From Caulobacter segnis (lineage in GTDB: Bacteria; Pseudomonadota; Alphaproteobacteria; Caulobacterales; Caulobacteraceae), in contig NZ_QFQZ01000088.1 in assembly GCF_003243465.1 (NCBI RefSeq), positions 1-17,608 on the forward strand: DNA of 17,608 nucleotides, given 5' to 3'. The notes under the pieces are model-generated. The model searched no databases. It was not told where the DNA came from and worked only from the letters and a program-made list of their open reading frames with translations. Positions 1 to 6,755 of the stretch are shown here, in pieces (the stretch's first letter is position 1; each line of letters begins with the position of its first letter). The position numbers and the translations under genes were made by a program.

Positions 1-91
1 AACCGCCCTGCTGCATTCGATCCATCCCGCTTAGATAACCCTACACTGCCCGCGGCGTGATTTTCTCCAGCTCCGCGCCCATCTTCCGACG

Positions 92-361
92 CTACTCCAT
101 CAAGTCGTAGCTGTTCTGGAGGCCGAGCCAGAACCCGTCCGACAGCCGCCAATAGCGCCCAAGCCTTAGGTCAATGTCAGCGCTCACGGCGCGCTTGCCG
201 CGCACAATCTCGTTGATCCGGCGGGGCGGCAAGCCGATGGCCTTGGCCAGAGCCGTCTGGCTCATGCCGATCGGCTTGAGGAAGTCTTCCAGCAGGATAT
301 CGGCCGGCGTCGGATTGGGCAGCCAGTCTCTGGGGCCGACGGCTGCGGTCGATCTCGCCAT
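92..361 (-). CDS. HigA-family XRE antitoxin, C-terminus cut by an in-frame TAG
   Basis: An 89-residue helix-turn-helix protein of the HigA/VapI addiction-module antitoxin family, which binds DNA and normally neutralises a RelE-like HigB toxin. The helix-turn-helix covers about residues 33-58 (SQTALAKAIGLPPRRINEIV), followed by the family's FWLGLQNSYDL segment near residue 78. The start at 361 is chosen because a good Shine-Dalgarno (GAAGGAG) lies 6 bases upstream; in-frame upstream codons do not resemble the family. After YDLME the frame meets TAG at 92-94, but the same frame continues with RRKMGAELEKITPRAV and stops at 41-43. HigA proteins usually run on with such a tail ending near 'I.PRAA', so this looks like a premature stop removing about 17 residues. 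The helix-turn-helix is intact, so DNA binding may survive. No HigB toxin gene is seen in the 158 bases upstream. Confidence 0.82.
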   Translation of the reverse strand: MARSTAAVGPRDWLPNPTPADILLEDFLKPIGMSQTALAKAIGLPPRRINEIVRGKRAVSADIDLRLGRYWRLSDGFWLGLQNSYDLME

Positions 362-518
362 TGTCGACTCCTTCGAGAGTAATCCACCACAGATCGCGCC
401 AGCAATCGCACTCCCGCTTGGCGTGACCATCACCACGCCCCTTTCCGACAAGACAGCGCCATCGGAACCGCCCAGGGTGGCGGGCCGTTTCGACGTCCAA
501 GCTTCACGGAGACGCCCC

Positions 519-764
519 ATGACCGAAGTCACCTACACCATCGTCGAGCATGACGGCGGCTGGGCCTACAAGGTGGGCGACACCTTCTCCGAGACCTTCC
601 CCAGCCATGACGCGGCGCTGAAGGCGGCCCAGCGCGCGGCCGGCGAGCAGCGCCTGCCCGGTGAGACCGAAGGCATCGTCTACGAGGACAAGCAGGCCGT
701 CTGGCACCAGGAGGTCTCGTCCGGCGACGACCGTCCGACGACCCGCGTCCAGGACGCCGAGTAA
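519..764 (+). CDS. DUF2188 family protein
   Basis: An 81-residue cytoplasmic protein. The N-terminal part (YTIVEHDGGWAYKVGD, then a helix with AALKAAQRAAGEQ) matches the general pattern of DUF2188: a short beta strand with HDGGWA, a second strand, an amphipathic Ala-rich helix and a closing strand (IVYEDKQAVWHQE). The function of the family is not known. The start at 519 follows a GGAG motif; the longer frame upstream overlaps the divergent antitoxin gene and does not look like protein. The C-terminal 15 residues are acidic and polar and probably disordered. It is divergent from the antitoxin gene and followed by a hairpin at 775-800, so it is probably transcribed alone. Confidence 0.75.
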   Translation: MTEVTYTIVEHDGGWAYKVGDTFSETFPSHDAALKAAQRAAGEQRLPGETEGIVYEDKQAVWHQEVSSGDDRPTTRVQDAE

Positions 765-774
765 GGTCGGCGCC

Positions 775-800
775 GCAGCGTGGCCGGCGCGCCACGCTGC
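775..800 (+). terminator. Hairpin after the DUF2188 gene, possible terminator
   Basis: A perfect 10-bp inverted repeat, GCAGCGTGGC at 775-784 and GCCACGCTGC at 791-800, with a 6-base loop, lies 10 bases after the stop codon at 764. There is no T-run after it on either strand, so it is a strong hairpin but not a textbook intrinsic terminator. Confidence 0.45.
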
Positions 801-896
801 AGCGCTTCGGCGCGCCGCGTGGGAACGCGGTCCATGGTCAGGCTTTGTAAGGAGGAGGGTCGACGCGATCGGCCCGTCTCCAGGAGCCCCTTATCC

Positions 897-1202
897 ATGG
901 CCGGCAAGCCGCTGAAAATCGTGCCGCCCGTCTCGGGCGTGGCTGAAATCTACGACCTCGGGCGCGGCCCCGAATCCACCGCCGAGCGGGTCCAGCGCCT
1001 CCAGGCCGAAGCGCGCATGCTGGCCCGCGAGGAGGTGGAGCGGCTGGAGCGCGACATGCGTCGCCTCGCCGAGCAGGCCCGCACCATCGCCGACGGCGGC
1101 GAGGCCTATCCCGCTGGCATCCGCGAACTGACGGGCCGGATTTCGGTCGACACCGTCCAGCGCGCGGAAATCCTGCAGGCGCTGCTGCAGCGACTAGGCT
1201 AA
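897..1202 (+). CDS. Small helical protein of unknown function
   Basis: A 101-residue protein not recognised as a named family. Residues 1-25 contain a Pro/Gly-rich segment. Residues 26-66 are a strongly charged helix with regular Glu/Arg spacing (ERVQRLQAEARMLAREEVER and onward), likely coiled coil. Residues 80-101 form a second helix (VQRAEILQALLQRLG). There is no signal peptide or membrane segment, so it is probably cytoplasmic and perhaps oligomeric. The start at 897 is preceded by AGGAG at 881-885, about 11 bases away, which is somewhat long; an in-frame ATG at 834 is possible but the added residues look unlike protein. The TAA stop is one base from the stop of the convergent gene on the other strand. 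Confidence 0.65.
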   Translation: MAGKPLKIVPPVSGVAEIYDLGRGPESTAERVQRLQAEARMLAREEVERLERDMRRLAEQARTIADGGEAYPAGIRELTGRISVDTVQRAEILQALLQRLG

Positions 1203-1203
1203 C

Positions 1204-1428
1204 TCAAACCGCGTTGGCCATCCGCCGCAGGCGCCGCGCCAGGTCCTCCGGCCGGTCGGCGATCTGGTCGAACAGGGCCTGCACCTCGGCCTCGCCGAAG
1301 CCGGCGGCTCGCAGGGTGCGCCAGGCGCCGGCCAGCACCGCCTCGGCGATATCGAGGCGATCTTCGGTCAGGCGCAGGCCGGCGCCGAACGGGCTTTGCG
1401 ACAGGGACGACGGAGCGATCGGCGACAT
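1204..1428 (-). CDS. Small 74-residue protein, probably LexA-regulated
   Basis: A 74-residue protein of unknown family. After a Ser/Pro-rich N-terminus, residues 20-45 form a helix (EDRLDIAEAVLAGAWRTLRA) and residues 46-74 a second acidic/basic helical pair (FGEAEVQALFDQIADRPEDL, then ARRLRRMANAV). There is no membrane segment or signal peptide. The start at 1428 has a clear AGGAG Shine-Dalgarno 8 bases upstream. A GTTC-N7-GTTC element at 1457-1471 lies 29-43 bases upstream of the start, where it would overlap the promoter; this is the LexA operator of Alphaproteobacteria. The inference is induction by DNA damage. It does not resemble RecA, ImuA/B, DnaE2 or the single-helix division inhibitor SidA. 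Confidence 0.7.
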   Translation of the reverse strand: MSPIAPSSLSQSPFGAGLRLTEDRLDIAEAVLAGAWRTLRAAGFGEAEVQALFDQIADRPEDLARRLRRMANAV

Positions 1429-1456
1429 GGAAGCTCTCCTGCGGCTGGGGAGTAAT

Positions 1457-1471
1457 GTTCCTTTTTTGTTC
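1457..1471 (-). promoter_or_regulatory. LexA (SOS) box, GTTC-N7-GTTC
   Basis: GTTC at 1457-1460 and GTTC at 1468-1471 are separated by exactly seven bases (CTTTTTT); read on the minus strand this is GAAC-N7-GAAC. This direct repeat is the established LexA operator of Alphaproteobacteria including Caulobacter. Its distance from the start codon at 1428 suits repression of the 74-residue gene. No other exact copy was noticed in the window. Confidence 0.7.
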
Positions 1472-1517
1472 TCATTCCGGCGCGGAGTCGAGTCTCCCGA
1501 AGCTTAAGCGCGACAAA

Positions 1518-1547
1518 AAGCCCCAGGACCGGTTGATCCTGGGGCTT
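1518..1547 (-). terminator. Intrinsic terminator of the secreted-protein gene
   Basis: An 11-bp perfect stem (1518-1528 paired with 1537-1547, arm AAGCCCCAGGA) with an 8-base loop. On the minus strand the stem ends in a run of T (CTTTTTG). It lies about 47 bases past the stop codon at 1595 of the minus-strand secreted protein and points the right way to end its transcript. Confidence 0.85.
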
Positions 1548-1594
1548 CAAGGCGGATCGTCGGCTCACAACGACGACCCGATCGTCCGTGTGTC

Positions 1595-1990
1595 TCAGCG
1601 GCACACGGTTCGTTCGTAGTAGCTGCCGCTCCAGCGATCGTACTCGCGCGTGGTCCAGCATTCGCGGTCGCCGTAGTAGGGGCGCGGGGCGTAGCCATAG
1701 CCATACCCGTAGGCGCGCGGCGGGGGCGGGGACGGCGGCGCATAGGCGCGGCGGCCATAGTAACGATCGTCGTAGCGATCGCGCCGATCGTTGTCGGACA
1801 AGGCCGCGCCGACCGCCAGGCCCAGCACGCCGGCGGCGATGGCGGCCACGGCGACGTCGTCGCCCTTGCTCTTGTGATAGCGGTGATAATAGCGCGGATC
1901 GGCCGAAGCCGTGGTCGCGGCGGCGACCAGCGACAGGGCCGCGACACCGGCTCCGACCCGGCCGAGCGTGTTGACGATTTTGCGGACCAT
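1595..1990 (-). CDS. Exported Tyr/Gly-rich small protein with glycine-zipper-like segment
   Basis: A 131-residue exported protein of unknown function. Residues 1-30 are a Sec signal peptide (basic start MVRK, hydrophobic core, Ala-rich end with likely cleavage after TASA). Residues 46-64 (VAVAAIAAGVLGLAVGAAL) have Gly/Ala spacing like glycine-zipper proteins and could insert in or associate with a membrane. Residues 70-108 are rich in Arg, Asp, Tyr and Pro, with PSPPPP and YGYGYGY. Two cysteines, Cys111 and Cys130, could form a disulfide. The start at 1990 has GGGAGG five bases upstream; the frame extends further upstream but without signal-peptide character. An intrinsic terminator follows at 1518-1547. 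It is divergent from the CheW-type gene. Confidence 0.8.
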   Translation of the reverse strand: MVRKIVNTLGRVGAGVAALSLVAAATTASADPRYYHRYHKSKGDDVAVAAIAAGVLGLAVGAALSDNDRRDRYDDRYYGRRAYAPPSPPPPRAYGYGYGYAPRPYYGDRECWTTREYDRWSGSYYERTVCR

Positions 1991-2169
1991 GACGGCCTCC
2001 CTGACCTCTCCCGCTTCCGGCGCGGCGCACCGCGCCGAAGCGTCAGAAGGACGATCGGCCTCGCCGCCTGAACGGCGCCTGAACGAATTTGCAAGGTTGG
2101 CTGGAACCGGTTTGTTCATCTTTTTCCCAGAACGTGCCGCTGACGAATTCGCGCTCCCCGGAGGCCGCC

Positions 2170-2643
2170 ATGACCAACACCGTGTCCTACGCCCAAGGCC
2201 AGGCCCTGCAGGTCCTGTCGTTCGAGGTGGGCGCCCAGACCTATTGCGTGCCCGTCAGCGCCGTCCGCGAGATCCGCGGCGTCACCCCGCCGACCCCGCT
2301 GCCCGACGCGCCGCCGTTCGTGCGCGGCGTGATCAACCTGCGCGGCCAGGTGATGCCGGTCATCGACCTGTCGCAACGCCTGGGCAAGGGCGCGGCGCAG
2401 GACGGTCCGCGCCAGGTGATCATCGTCGTCGAGAACCAGACCGACGTCGCCGGCCTGCTGGTCGACGCCGTCTGCGACAGCTTCACCGTCGAAGCCGACG
2501 CGATCAATCCGCCGCCGTCGCTGGGCGACGTCGAGGACTCGCCGCTGGTCTCGGCGGTGATCACCAGCACCGAGGGCCAGATGACGGTCCTGCTGGCCGT
2601 CAGCCGCATCCTGCCCGAGCGCCCGATCGCCCTGGCGGCCTAA
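2170..2643 (+). CDS. CheW-type chemotaxis coupling protein
   Basis: A 157-residue single-domain CheW homologue, a cytoplasmic scaffold that links chemoreceptors to the histidine kinase CheA. CheW hallmarks are present: the opening strand LQVLSFEVGAQTYCVPVSAV, then VREIRG, the PPFVRGVINLRGQVMPVIDL core (about residues 55-76) and the GLLVDAVCDSF segment. Residues 8-150 cover the entire SH3-like domain, so it is neither a fragment nor fused to CheA or CheV modules. The ATG at 2170 follows a CGGAGG Shine-Dalgarno. No other chemotaxis gene is nearby, so it is an isolated coupling protein that may serve a second chemosensory array or a non-flagellar output; which one cannot be told from the sequence. 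Confidence 0.92.
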   Translation: MTNTVSYAQGQALQVLSFEVGAQTYCVPVSAVREIRGVTPPTPLPDAPPFVRGVINLRGQVMPVIDLSQRLGKGAAQDGPRQVIIVVENQTDVAGLLVDAVCDSFTVEADAINPPPSLGDVEDSPLVSAVITSTEGQMTVLLAVSRILPERPIALAA

Positions 2644-2720
2644 ACGCCCGCGCGAGCCGCGCGCCGGCTTGCCACCTTCCGTCGCATCGAACACCCTGCT
2701 CGCCGGAGTCGGAGCGGGGG

Positions 2721-3263
2721 TTGCGTATCGTGGGCGAGACAGTTGAGCGTAGCGGGACCGAGCCCGCGGAGCTTTGGCGGCTCTGGCGTTCGCTGCACCG
2801 CCTGTTTCCGACCTGGGCCCTGATCCCCGAGAGCTTCGTCACGCCCGGCGCCTGGGGCTATCTGGGCCTGGACTTCCTCAGCGGGTTTCGACGCAACCCG
2901 ACGACCCTGAAGGCCTTCGCGCTGCTCGACGGAGTCAGCGACGCGCTGTTCGACGGCCTGACGGCGCTGGCGGCCCTGAACGCGCGCCGGCAGGACCAGC
3001 TGCTGCGGGTCGTCATCGTGGCCTACCTGACCGTCCCTCTCTCGATCCTCGCCCTGGTGGCCGAACTGGCCGGCGCGGACCTGATGAGCTTCGTGAAGGC
3101 GCACCAGAACATCACCTTGTGGATCGCCCTCACCCTGACCGCCGCGCCTGTCGGCTACATGATGAGCACGTGGCGGTCGAAGCAGGTGATCGGCGTGCTG
3201 GACCTGATCCGCATCGAGCGCCAGCAGCGGCCCTACACAGCGCTCGAACTCCGCGACGAGTAG
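2721..3263 (+). CDS. Unknown membrane protein with two C-terminal helices
   Basis: About 180 residues, family not recognised. The N-terminal 90 residues are amphipathic and aromatic-rich (LWRLWRSLHRLFPTWALIPE, then GYLGLDFLSGF), suggesting membrane contact. Two hydrophobic segments follow at about residues 95-116 (VVIVAYLTVPLSILALVAEL) and 130-149 (ITLWIALTLTAAPVGYMMST), then a basic cytoplasmic tail (WRSKQVIGVLDLIRIERQQR). No ATG start fits. TTG at 2721 is preceded by GGAG at 2711-2714 and GGGG just upstream; GTG at 2730 is an alternative that shortens the protein by three residues. It lies 77 bases after the CheW-type gene on the same strand, so shared transcription is possible. The function is unknown. 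Confidence 0.72.
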   Translation: MRIVGETVERSGTEPAELWRLWRSLHRLFPTWALIPESFVTPGAWGYLGLDFLSGFRRNPTTLKAFALLDGVSDALFDGLTALAALNARRQDQLLRVVIVAYLTVPLSILALVAELAGADLMSFVKAHQNITLWIALTLTAAPVGYMMSTWRSKQVIGVLDLIRIERQQRPYTALELRDE

Positions 3264-3347
3264 GCGCCCAAACATTTGTTCGAAAGGCCTCTTCCGCTCG
3301 CCCCGAGCGGGACGCTAGTCTCCGCCCAAACAAAAAGGGAGACGAGC

Positions 3348-4448
3348 ATGAAGGCCGCAGTTCTGCGCGAGGTGGGCAAGCCCCTCGAGATCGAGACCGT
3401 GGCCATCGGCAAGCCCGGCCCGCGCGAGGTGCTGATCCGCACCAAGGCCGCCGGCGTCTGCCACTCGGATCTGCACTTCATCGAGGGCTCCTATCCTCAC
3501 CCCCTGCCCGCCGTGCTGGGCCACGAGAGCGCCGGGATCGTCGAGGCGGTCGGTTCGGAGGTGCGGACGGTCAAGGTCGGCGACCACGTCATCACCTGCC
3601 TCAACCCCTATTGCGGCCACTGCGAGGTCTGCCTGACCGGGCACATGAACCTGTGCATCAGCCCCGAGACCCGTCGCGGAAAGAGCGAGGCGCCGCGCCT
3701 GTTCAAGGAAGACATGAACGGCGGAACCGGTCCGATGGCCCAGTTCCTGAACCTGTCGTCCTTCGCCGAGATGATGCTGGTCCACGAGCACGCCTGCGTG
3801 GCCGTGCGCAAGGACATGCCGTTCGACCGCGCCGCCCTGATCGGCTGCGCCGTGACGACGGGCGTCGGGGCGGTGATCCAGACTTCCAGCGTCCGGGCCG
3901 GCGAGACCGTGGCGGTGATCGGCTGCGGCGGCGTGGGCCTGGCCACCATCAACGGCGCGGCGATCGCCGGCGCGGGGCGGATCATCGCCATCGACCGCGT
4001 GCCGGCCAAGCTGGAGCTGGCCAAGACCTTCGGCGCGACGGACGTGATCGACGGCTCGCAGGTCGACGACATCGCCAAGGCGGTGATCGAGCTGACCGGC
4101 GGCGGCGTGCAGCACAGCTTCGAGGCCATCGGCCTGAAAGCCACCGCCGAAGCCTCGTTCAAGATGCTGAGGCGCGGCGGCACGGCCAACATCATCGGCA
4201 TGATCCCGGTCGGCACCAAGATCGAGCTGCACGGCCCCGACTTCCTGGGCGAGCGACGCATCCAGGGCAGCTATATGGGCTCCAACCGCTTCCCGGTCGA
4301 CATGCCGCGGCTGGTGGACTTCTACATGTCGGGCAAGCTGAAGCTGGACGAGCTGATCTCGCGCCGGATCAAGCTGGACGACGTCAACTCGGCCTTCGAC
4401 GAGCTGAAGCGCGGCGAGCTGGCGCGTTCGGTGATCGTGTTCGAGTGA
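3348..4448 (+). CDS. Zinc-dependent alcohol dehydrogenase (MDR family)
   Basis: A 366-residue medium-chain dehydrogenase/reductase that oxidises an alcohol (or reduces an aldehyde) with NAD(H). Catalytic zinc ligands are Cys38 (GVCHSD), His59-Glu60 (LGHESAG) and probably Cys167. The structural zinc site is Cys89, Cys92, Cys95 and Cys103 (YCGHCEVCLTGHMNLC). The Rossmann motif GCGGVG is at 192-197, with Asp216 at the end of the second strand, which favours NAD over NADP. Length and both zinc sites agree with class III-like or AdhD-like enzymes; the substrate cannot be read from the sequence. The ATG at 3348 has an AAGGGAGA Shine-Dalgarno. It stands 84 bases after the preceding gene and is probably transcribed separately. 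Confidence 0.92.
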   Translation: MKAAVLREVGKPLEIETVAIGKPGPREVLIRTKAAGVCHSDLHFIEGSYPHPLPAVLGHESAGIVEAVGSEVRTVKVGDHVITCLNPYCGHCEVCLTGHMNLCISPETRRGKSEAPRLFKEDMNGGTGPMAQFLNLSSFAEMMLVHEHACVAVRKDMPFDRAALIGCAVTTGVGAVIQTSSVRAGETVAVIGCGGVGLATINGAAIAGAGRIIAIDRVPAKLELAKTFGATDVIDGSQVDDIAKAVIELTGGGVQHSFEAIGLKATAEASFKMLRRGGTANIIGMIPVGTKIELHGPDFLGERRIQGSYMGSNRFPVDMPRLVDFYMSGKLKLDELISRRIKLDDVNSAFDELKRGELARSVIVFE

Positions 4449-4466
4449 AACTGGTCTAGTCCAGTT
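4449..4466 (+). other. Small inverted repeat after the alcohol dehydrogenase gene
   Basis: AACTGG at 4449-4454 and CCAGTT at 4461-4466 flank TCTAGT directly after the stop codon. It could be a weak terminator hairpin or a protein-binding dyad in the promoter region of the phospholipase gene. There is no T-run. Confidence 0.3.
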
Positions 4467-4524
4467 GTCACAGGACTGAAAAATATCTCATGCTATCTCC
4501 GGTCCCGTTCACCGGAGTCCCGCC

Positions 4525-6585
4525 ATGCCCCAGATCGACCGCCGCGGCCTCTTGGCCGCCATCGGCGCCCTGACCCTGCCGCCGGCCCTCGCGCGCGCGG
4601 CGGCCATCGACGCCGACGTTCGCAGCGGCACGATCCAGGACGTCGAGCACGTGGTGATCCTGATGCAGGAGAACCGGGGCTTCGACCACTATTTCGGGAC
4701 GCTGAACGGGGTGCGGGGCTTTGGCGACCGCTTCCCGGTCCCGGTGCGCGACGCGGCGGGCCGCAAGGACGCCTCGGTGTTCGTCCAGGCCTATGACAAG
4801 GACAAGCTGCTGGCGCCGTTCCCGCTGAACAGCGCCCAGACCTTCGCCCACATGCGGGTCGAGGGCACGCCGCACAGCTGGACCGACGCCCAGGACGCCT
4901 GGGACCAGGGCCGCATGGACCGCTGGCCGGACGCCAAGCACCCCTGGTCGATGGGCTATTTCCAGCGCGCGGACATCCCGTTCCAGTACGCCCTGGCCGA
5001 CGCCTTCACCCTCTGCGACGCCTATCATTGCGCGACCCAGACCGGGACCAACACCAACCGCCTGTTCCTGTGGACCGGGACCAACGACCCGGCGGGCAAG
5101 GCCGGCGGTCCGTCGATCTCGAACAGCCACGACAACTTCGCCGACAAGGGCGGGGCCAAGGAGTCGTACCGCTGGACCACCTATCCCGAGCGGCTGCAGA
5201 CGGCCGGCGTCTCCTGGCGCATCTACCAGGACATGGCCGACAACTTCACCGACAACCCCCTGGCGGGGTTCAAGGCCTATCGCGACGCCTACAAGGACCT
5301 GCCGGGCTCGGACCAGACTCTGAAGACACTGGGCCTGTCGACCTGGCACCTGGACAAGCTGCGCGAGGACGTCGTCAACGGCCGCCTGCCGCAGGTGTCG
5401 TGGATCATCGCCCCGGCCGCCGACAGCGAGCACCCGAACCCCTCCAGCCCGGCCCAGGGCGCGGACTACACCGCCCGGGTGATCGACGCCCTGACCGCCG
5501 ATCCCAAGGTCTGGGCGCGGACCGTGTTCCTGGTGATGTTCGACGAGAACGACGGCTTCTTCGACCACATGCCGCCGCCCTCGCCCGCCTCGCTGGGTCC
5601 GGACGGCAAGCTGCTGGGCGGGACGACGGTCGACGAGACCGGCATGCGCCACGTTGTGCGTAACCCGACCGAGGCCAAGTCAGAACGCGACGACCTGATG
5701 GGCCGGCCCTATGGCCTGGGTCCGCGCGTGCCGCTGTATGTGATCTCGCCCTGGAGCCGGGGCGGCTGGGTCAACAGCCAGGTGTTCGACCACACGTCGG
5801 TGATCCGCTTCCTCGAAGCGCGCTTTGGCGTCGCCGAGCCCAACATCGCCCCGTGGCGGCGCGCGGTCTGCGGCGACCTGACGACCTGCTTCGACTTCAA
5901 GACGCCGAACGCCCGGCCGTTCGCGCCCCTGCCCGCCACGGCCGAGGCCGCCAAGCGCGCCAACGCCCTCGGCCGCACCAAGCCGCCGACGCCGACCGCG
6001 GTCGTGGCCCCCGTCCAGGCCAAGGGGACCCGGCCCTCGCGCGCCCTGCCCTACGCCCTCAGCGTCGACGCCGAGGTCCGCGACGGCGCCGCGCGGCTGA
6101 AGCTCGCCAACACCGGCCAGCAGGCGGCCGTGCTGCACGTCTATGACAAGCTGCGGCTCGAGACGGTTCCGCGCCGCTACACCCTGGCCCCGGGCGCGAG
6201 CCTTGAGGACGCCTGGCCGGCCGGCGCCTACGACCTGTGGGTGCTGGGCCCGAACGGCTTCCACCGGCGCTTCGCGGGGACAAGCGAAGGCGTCGAGGTC
6301 AGCGCCCGCGCCGAGGGCGACGCCCTGCGGGTCAGCGCGGTCAATAACGGCCGCGAGCCCCGGGCCCTGATCGTGGACGTGATGGACGGCGCGCGCCTGC
6401 ACGTGGCCCTGGCGCCGGGCGAGACCCGCTCGACCACCCTGCCGACCCGCCAGGGCTGGTACGACGTCACCGCCCGCCTCGACGGCGCTCCCGCGTGGCT
6501 GCGGCGGGTGTCAGGCCGCATCGAGACCGGCAGGGACTCGATCAGCGATCCCTGGATGGGCGGTCCGGCGGTGCTGACGGTCTGA
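4525..6585 (+). CDS. Phospholipase C, phosphocholine-specific type, Tat-exported
   Basis: A 686-residue phosphoesterase of the bacterial phospholipase C/AcpA family, which hydrolyses phosphatidylcholine or sphingomyelin to a lipid and phosphocholine. The N-terminus has a twin-arginine signal (DRRGLLAAIGALTLPPALA) and processing probably near ARAAA, so it acts outside the cytoplasm. Family residues are visible: Glu49-Asn50 in the QENRGFDHYFG motif, the putative nucleophile Thr175 in QTGTNTNR, and Asp340-Glu341 in FDENDGFFDH. The catalytic domain spans about 35-470. After a Pro/Lys-rich linker, two repeated beta domains of the DUF756 type (about 510-595 and 600-686) complete the usual architecture, so the gene looks full-length. 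The ATG at 4525 follows CCGGAG. Candidate Pho-box-like sequence upstream is discussed in the findings. Confidence 0.93.
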   Translation: MPQIDRRGLLAAIGALTLPPALARAAAIDADVRSGTIQDVEHVVILMQENRGFDHYFGTLNGVRGFGDRFPVPVRDAAGRKDASVFVQAYDKDKLLAPFPLNSAQTFAHMRVEGTPHSWTDAQDAWDQGRMDRWPDAKHPWSMGYFQRADIPFQYALADAFTLCDAYHCATQTGTNTNRLFLWTGTNDPAGKAGGPSISNSHDNFADKGGAKESYRWTTYPERLQTAGVSWRIYQDMADNFTDNPLAGFKAYRDAYKDLPGSDQTLKTLGLSTWHLDKLREDVVNGRLPQVSWIIAPAADSEHPNPSSPAQGADYTARVIDALTADPKVWARTVFLVMFDENDGFFDHMPPPSPASLGPDGKLLGGTTVDETGMRHVVRNPTEAKSERDDLMGRPYGLGPRVPLYVISPWSRGGWVNSQVFDHTSVIRFLEARFGVAEPNIAPWRRAVCGDLTTCFDFKTPNARPFAPLPATAEAAKRANALGRTKPPTPTAVVAPVQAKGTRPSRALPYALSVDAEVRDGAARLKLANTGQQAAVLHVYDKLRLETVPRRYTLAPGASLEDAWPAGAYDLWVLGPNGFHRRFAGTSEGVEVSARAEGDALRVSAVNNGREPRALIVDVMDGARLHVALAPGETRSTTLPTRQGWYDVTARLDGAPAWLRRVSGRIETGRDSISDPWMGGPAVLTV

Positions 6586-6588
6586 ATT

Positions 6589-6718
6589 CCGACCTCCCCG
6601 GCGAATGCCGGGGCCCAGATCGAACCCACGGTGTGAGCTAAGTTCGCACAGGGCTTAGGCGCACGCGCCCCAATCGTTCGAGATGAATCTGGGCCCCGGC
6701 ATTCGCCGGGGAAATCGG
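6589..6718. repeat. REP-like inverted repeat pair (two 32-base arms)
   Basis: Arms at 6589-6620 and 6687-6718 are reverse complements over 32 bases with only two mismatches; the inner 25 bases (6596-6620 against 6687-6711) match perfectly. Each arm contains its own palindrome CCCCGGC-gaat-GCCGGGG (6596-6613 and 6694-6711). Between the arms lie 66 unremarkable bases. The structure resembles bacterial REP/BIME elements and sits between the phospholipase and M20 peptidase genes, where the transcript would fold into a long hairpin and could stop transcription or protect mRNA ends. No transposase and no clear target duplication were seen. Confidence 0.85.
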
Positions 6719-6755
6719 ATAGGGGTTAGGTCCGGGATTCGTTCAGGACGCCGCC

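Noticed and set aside
3276..3320. Caulobacter housekeeping promoter TTGTTCG ... GCTAGTC before the alcohol dehydrogenase gene
   Set aside because: The two elements are 31 bases apart, well beyond the usual 10-14 for that consensus.
2774..4459. A 561-codon plus-strand frame spanning two genes
   Set aside because: It is the wrong frame of the membrane protein and alcohol dehydrogenase genes, Arg/Pro-rich and without family features.
4468..5652. A 394-codon minus-strand frame opposite the phospholipase gene
   Set aside because: Its translation is low-complexity Gly/Val/Arg-rich text with no domain, and the plus strand carries a clearly recognisable phospholipase C; it is a by-product of high GC.
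6683..6755. Possible longer N-terminus or separate peptide starting at 6683
   Set aside because: The codons are part of the inverted repeat and are in a different frame from the signal peptide of the M20 peptidase.
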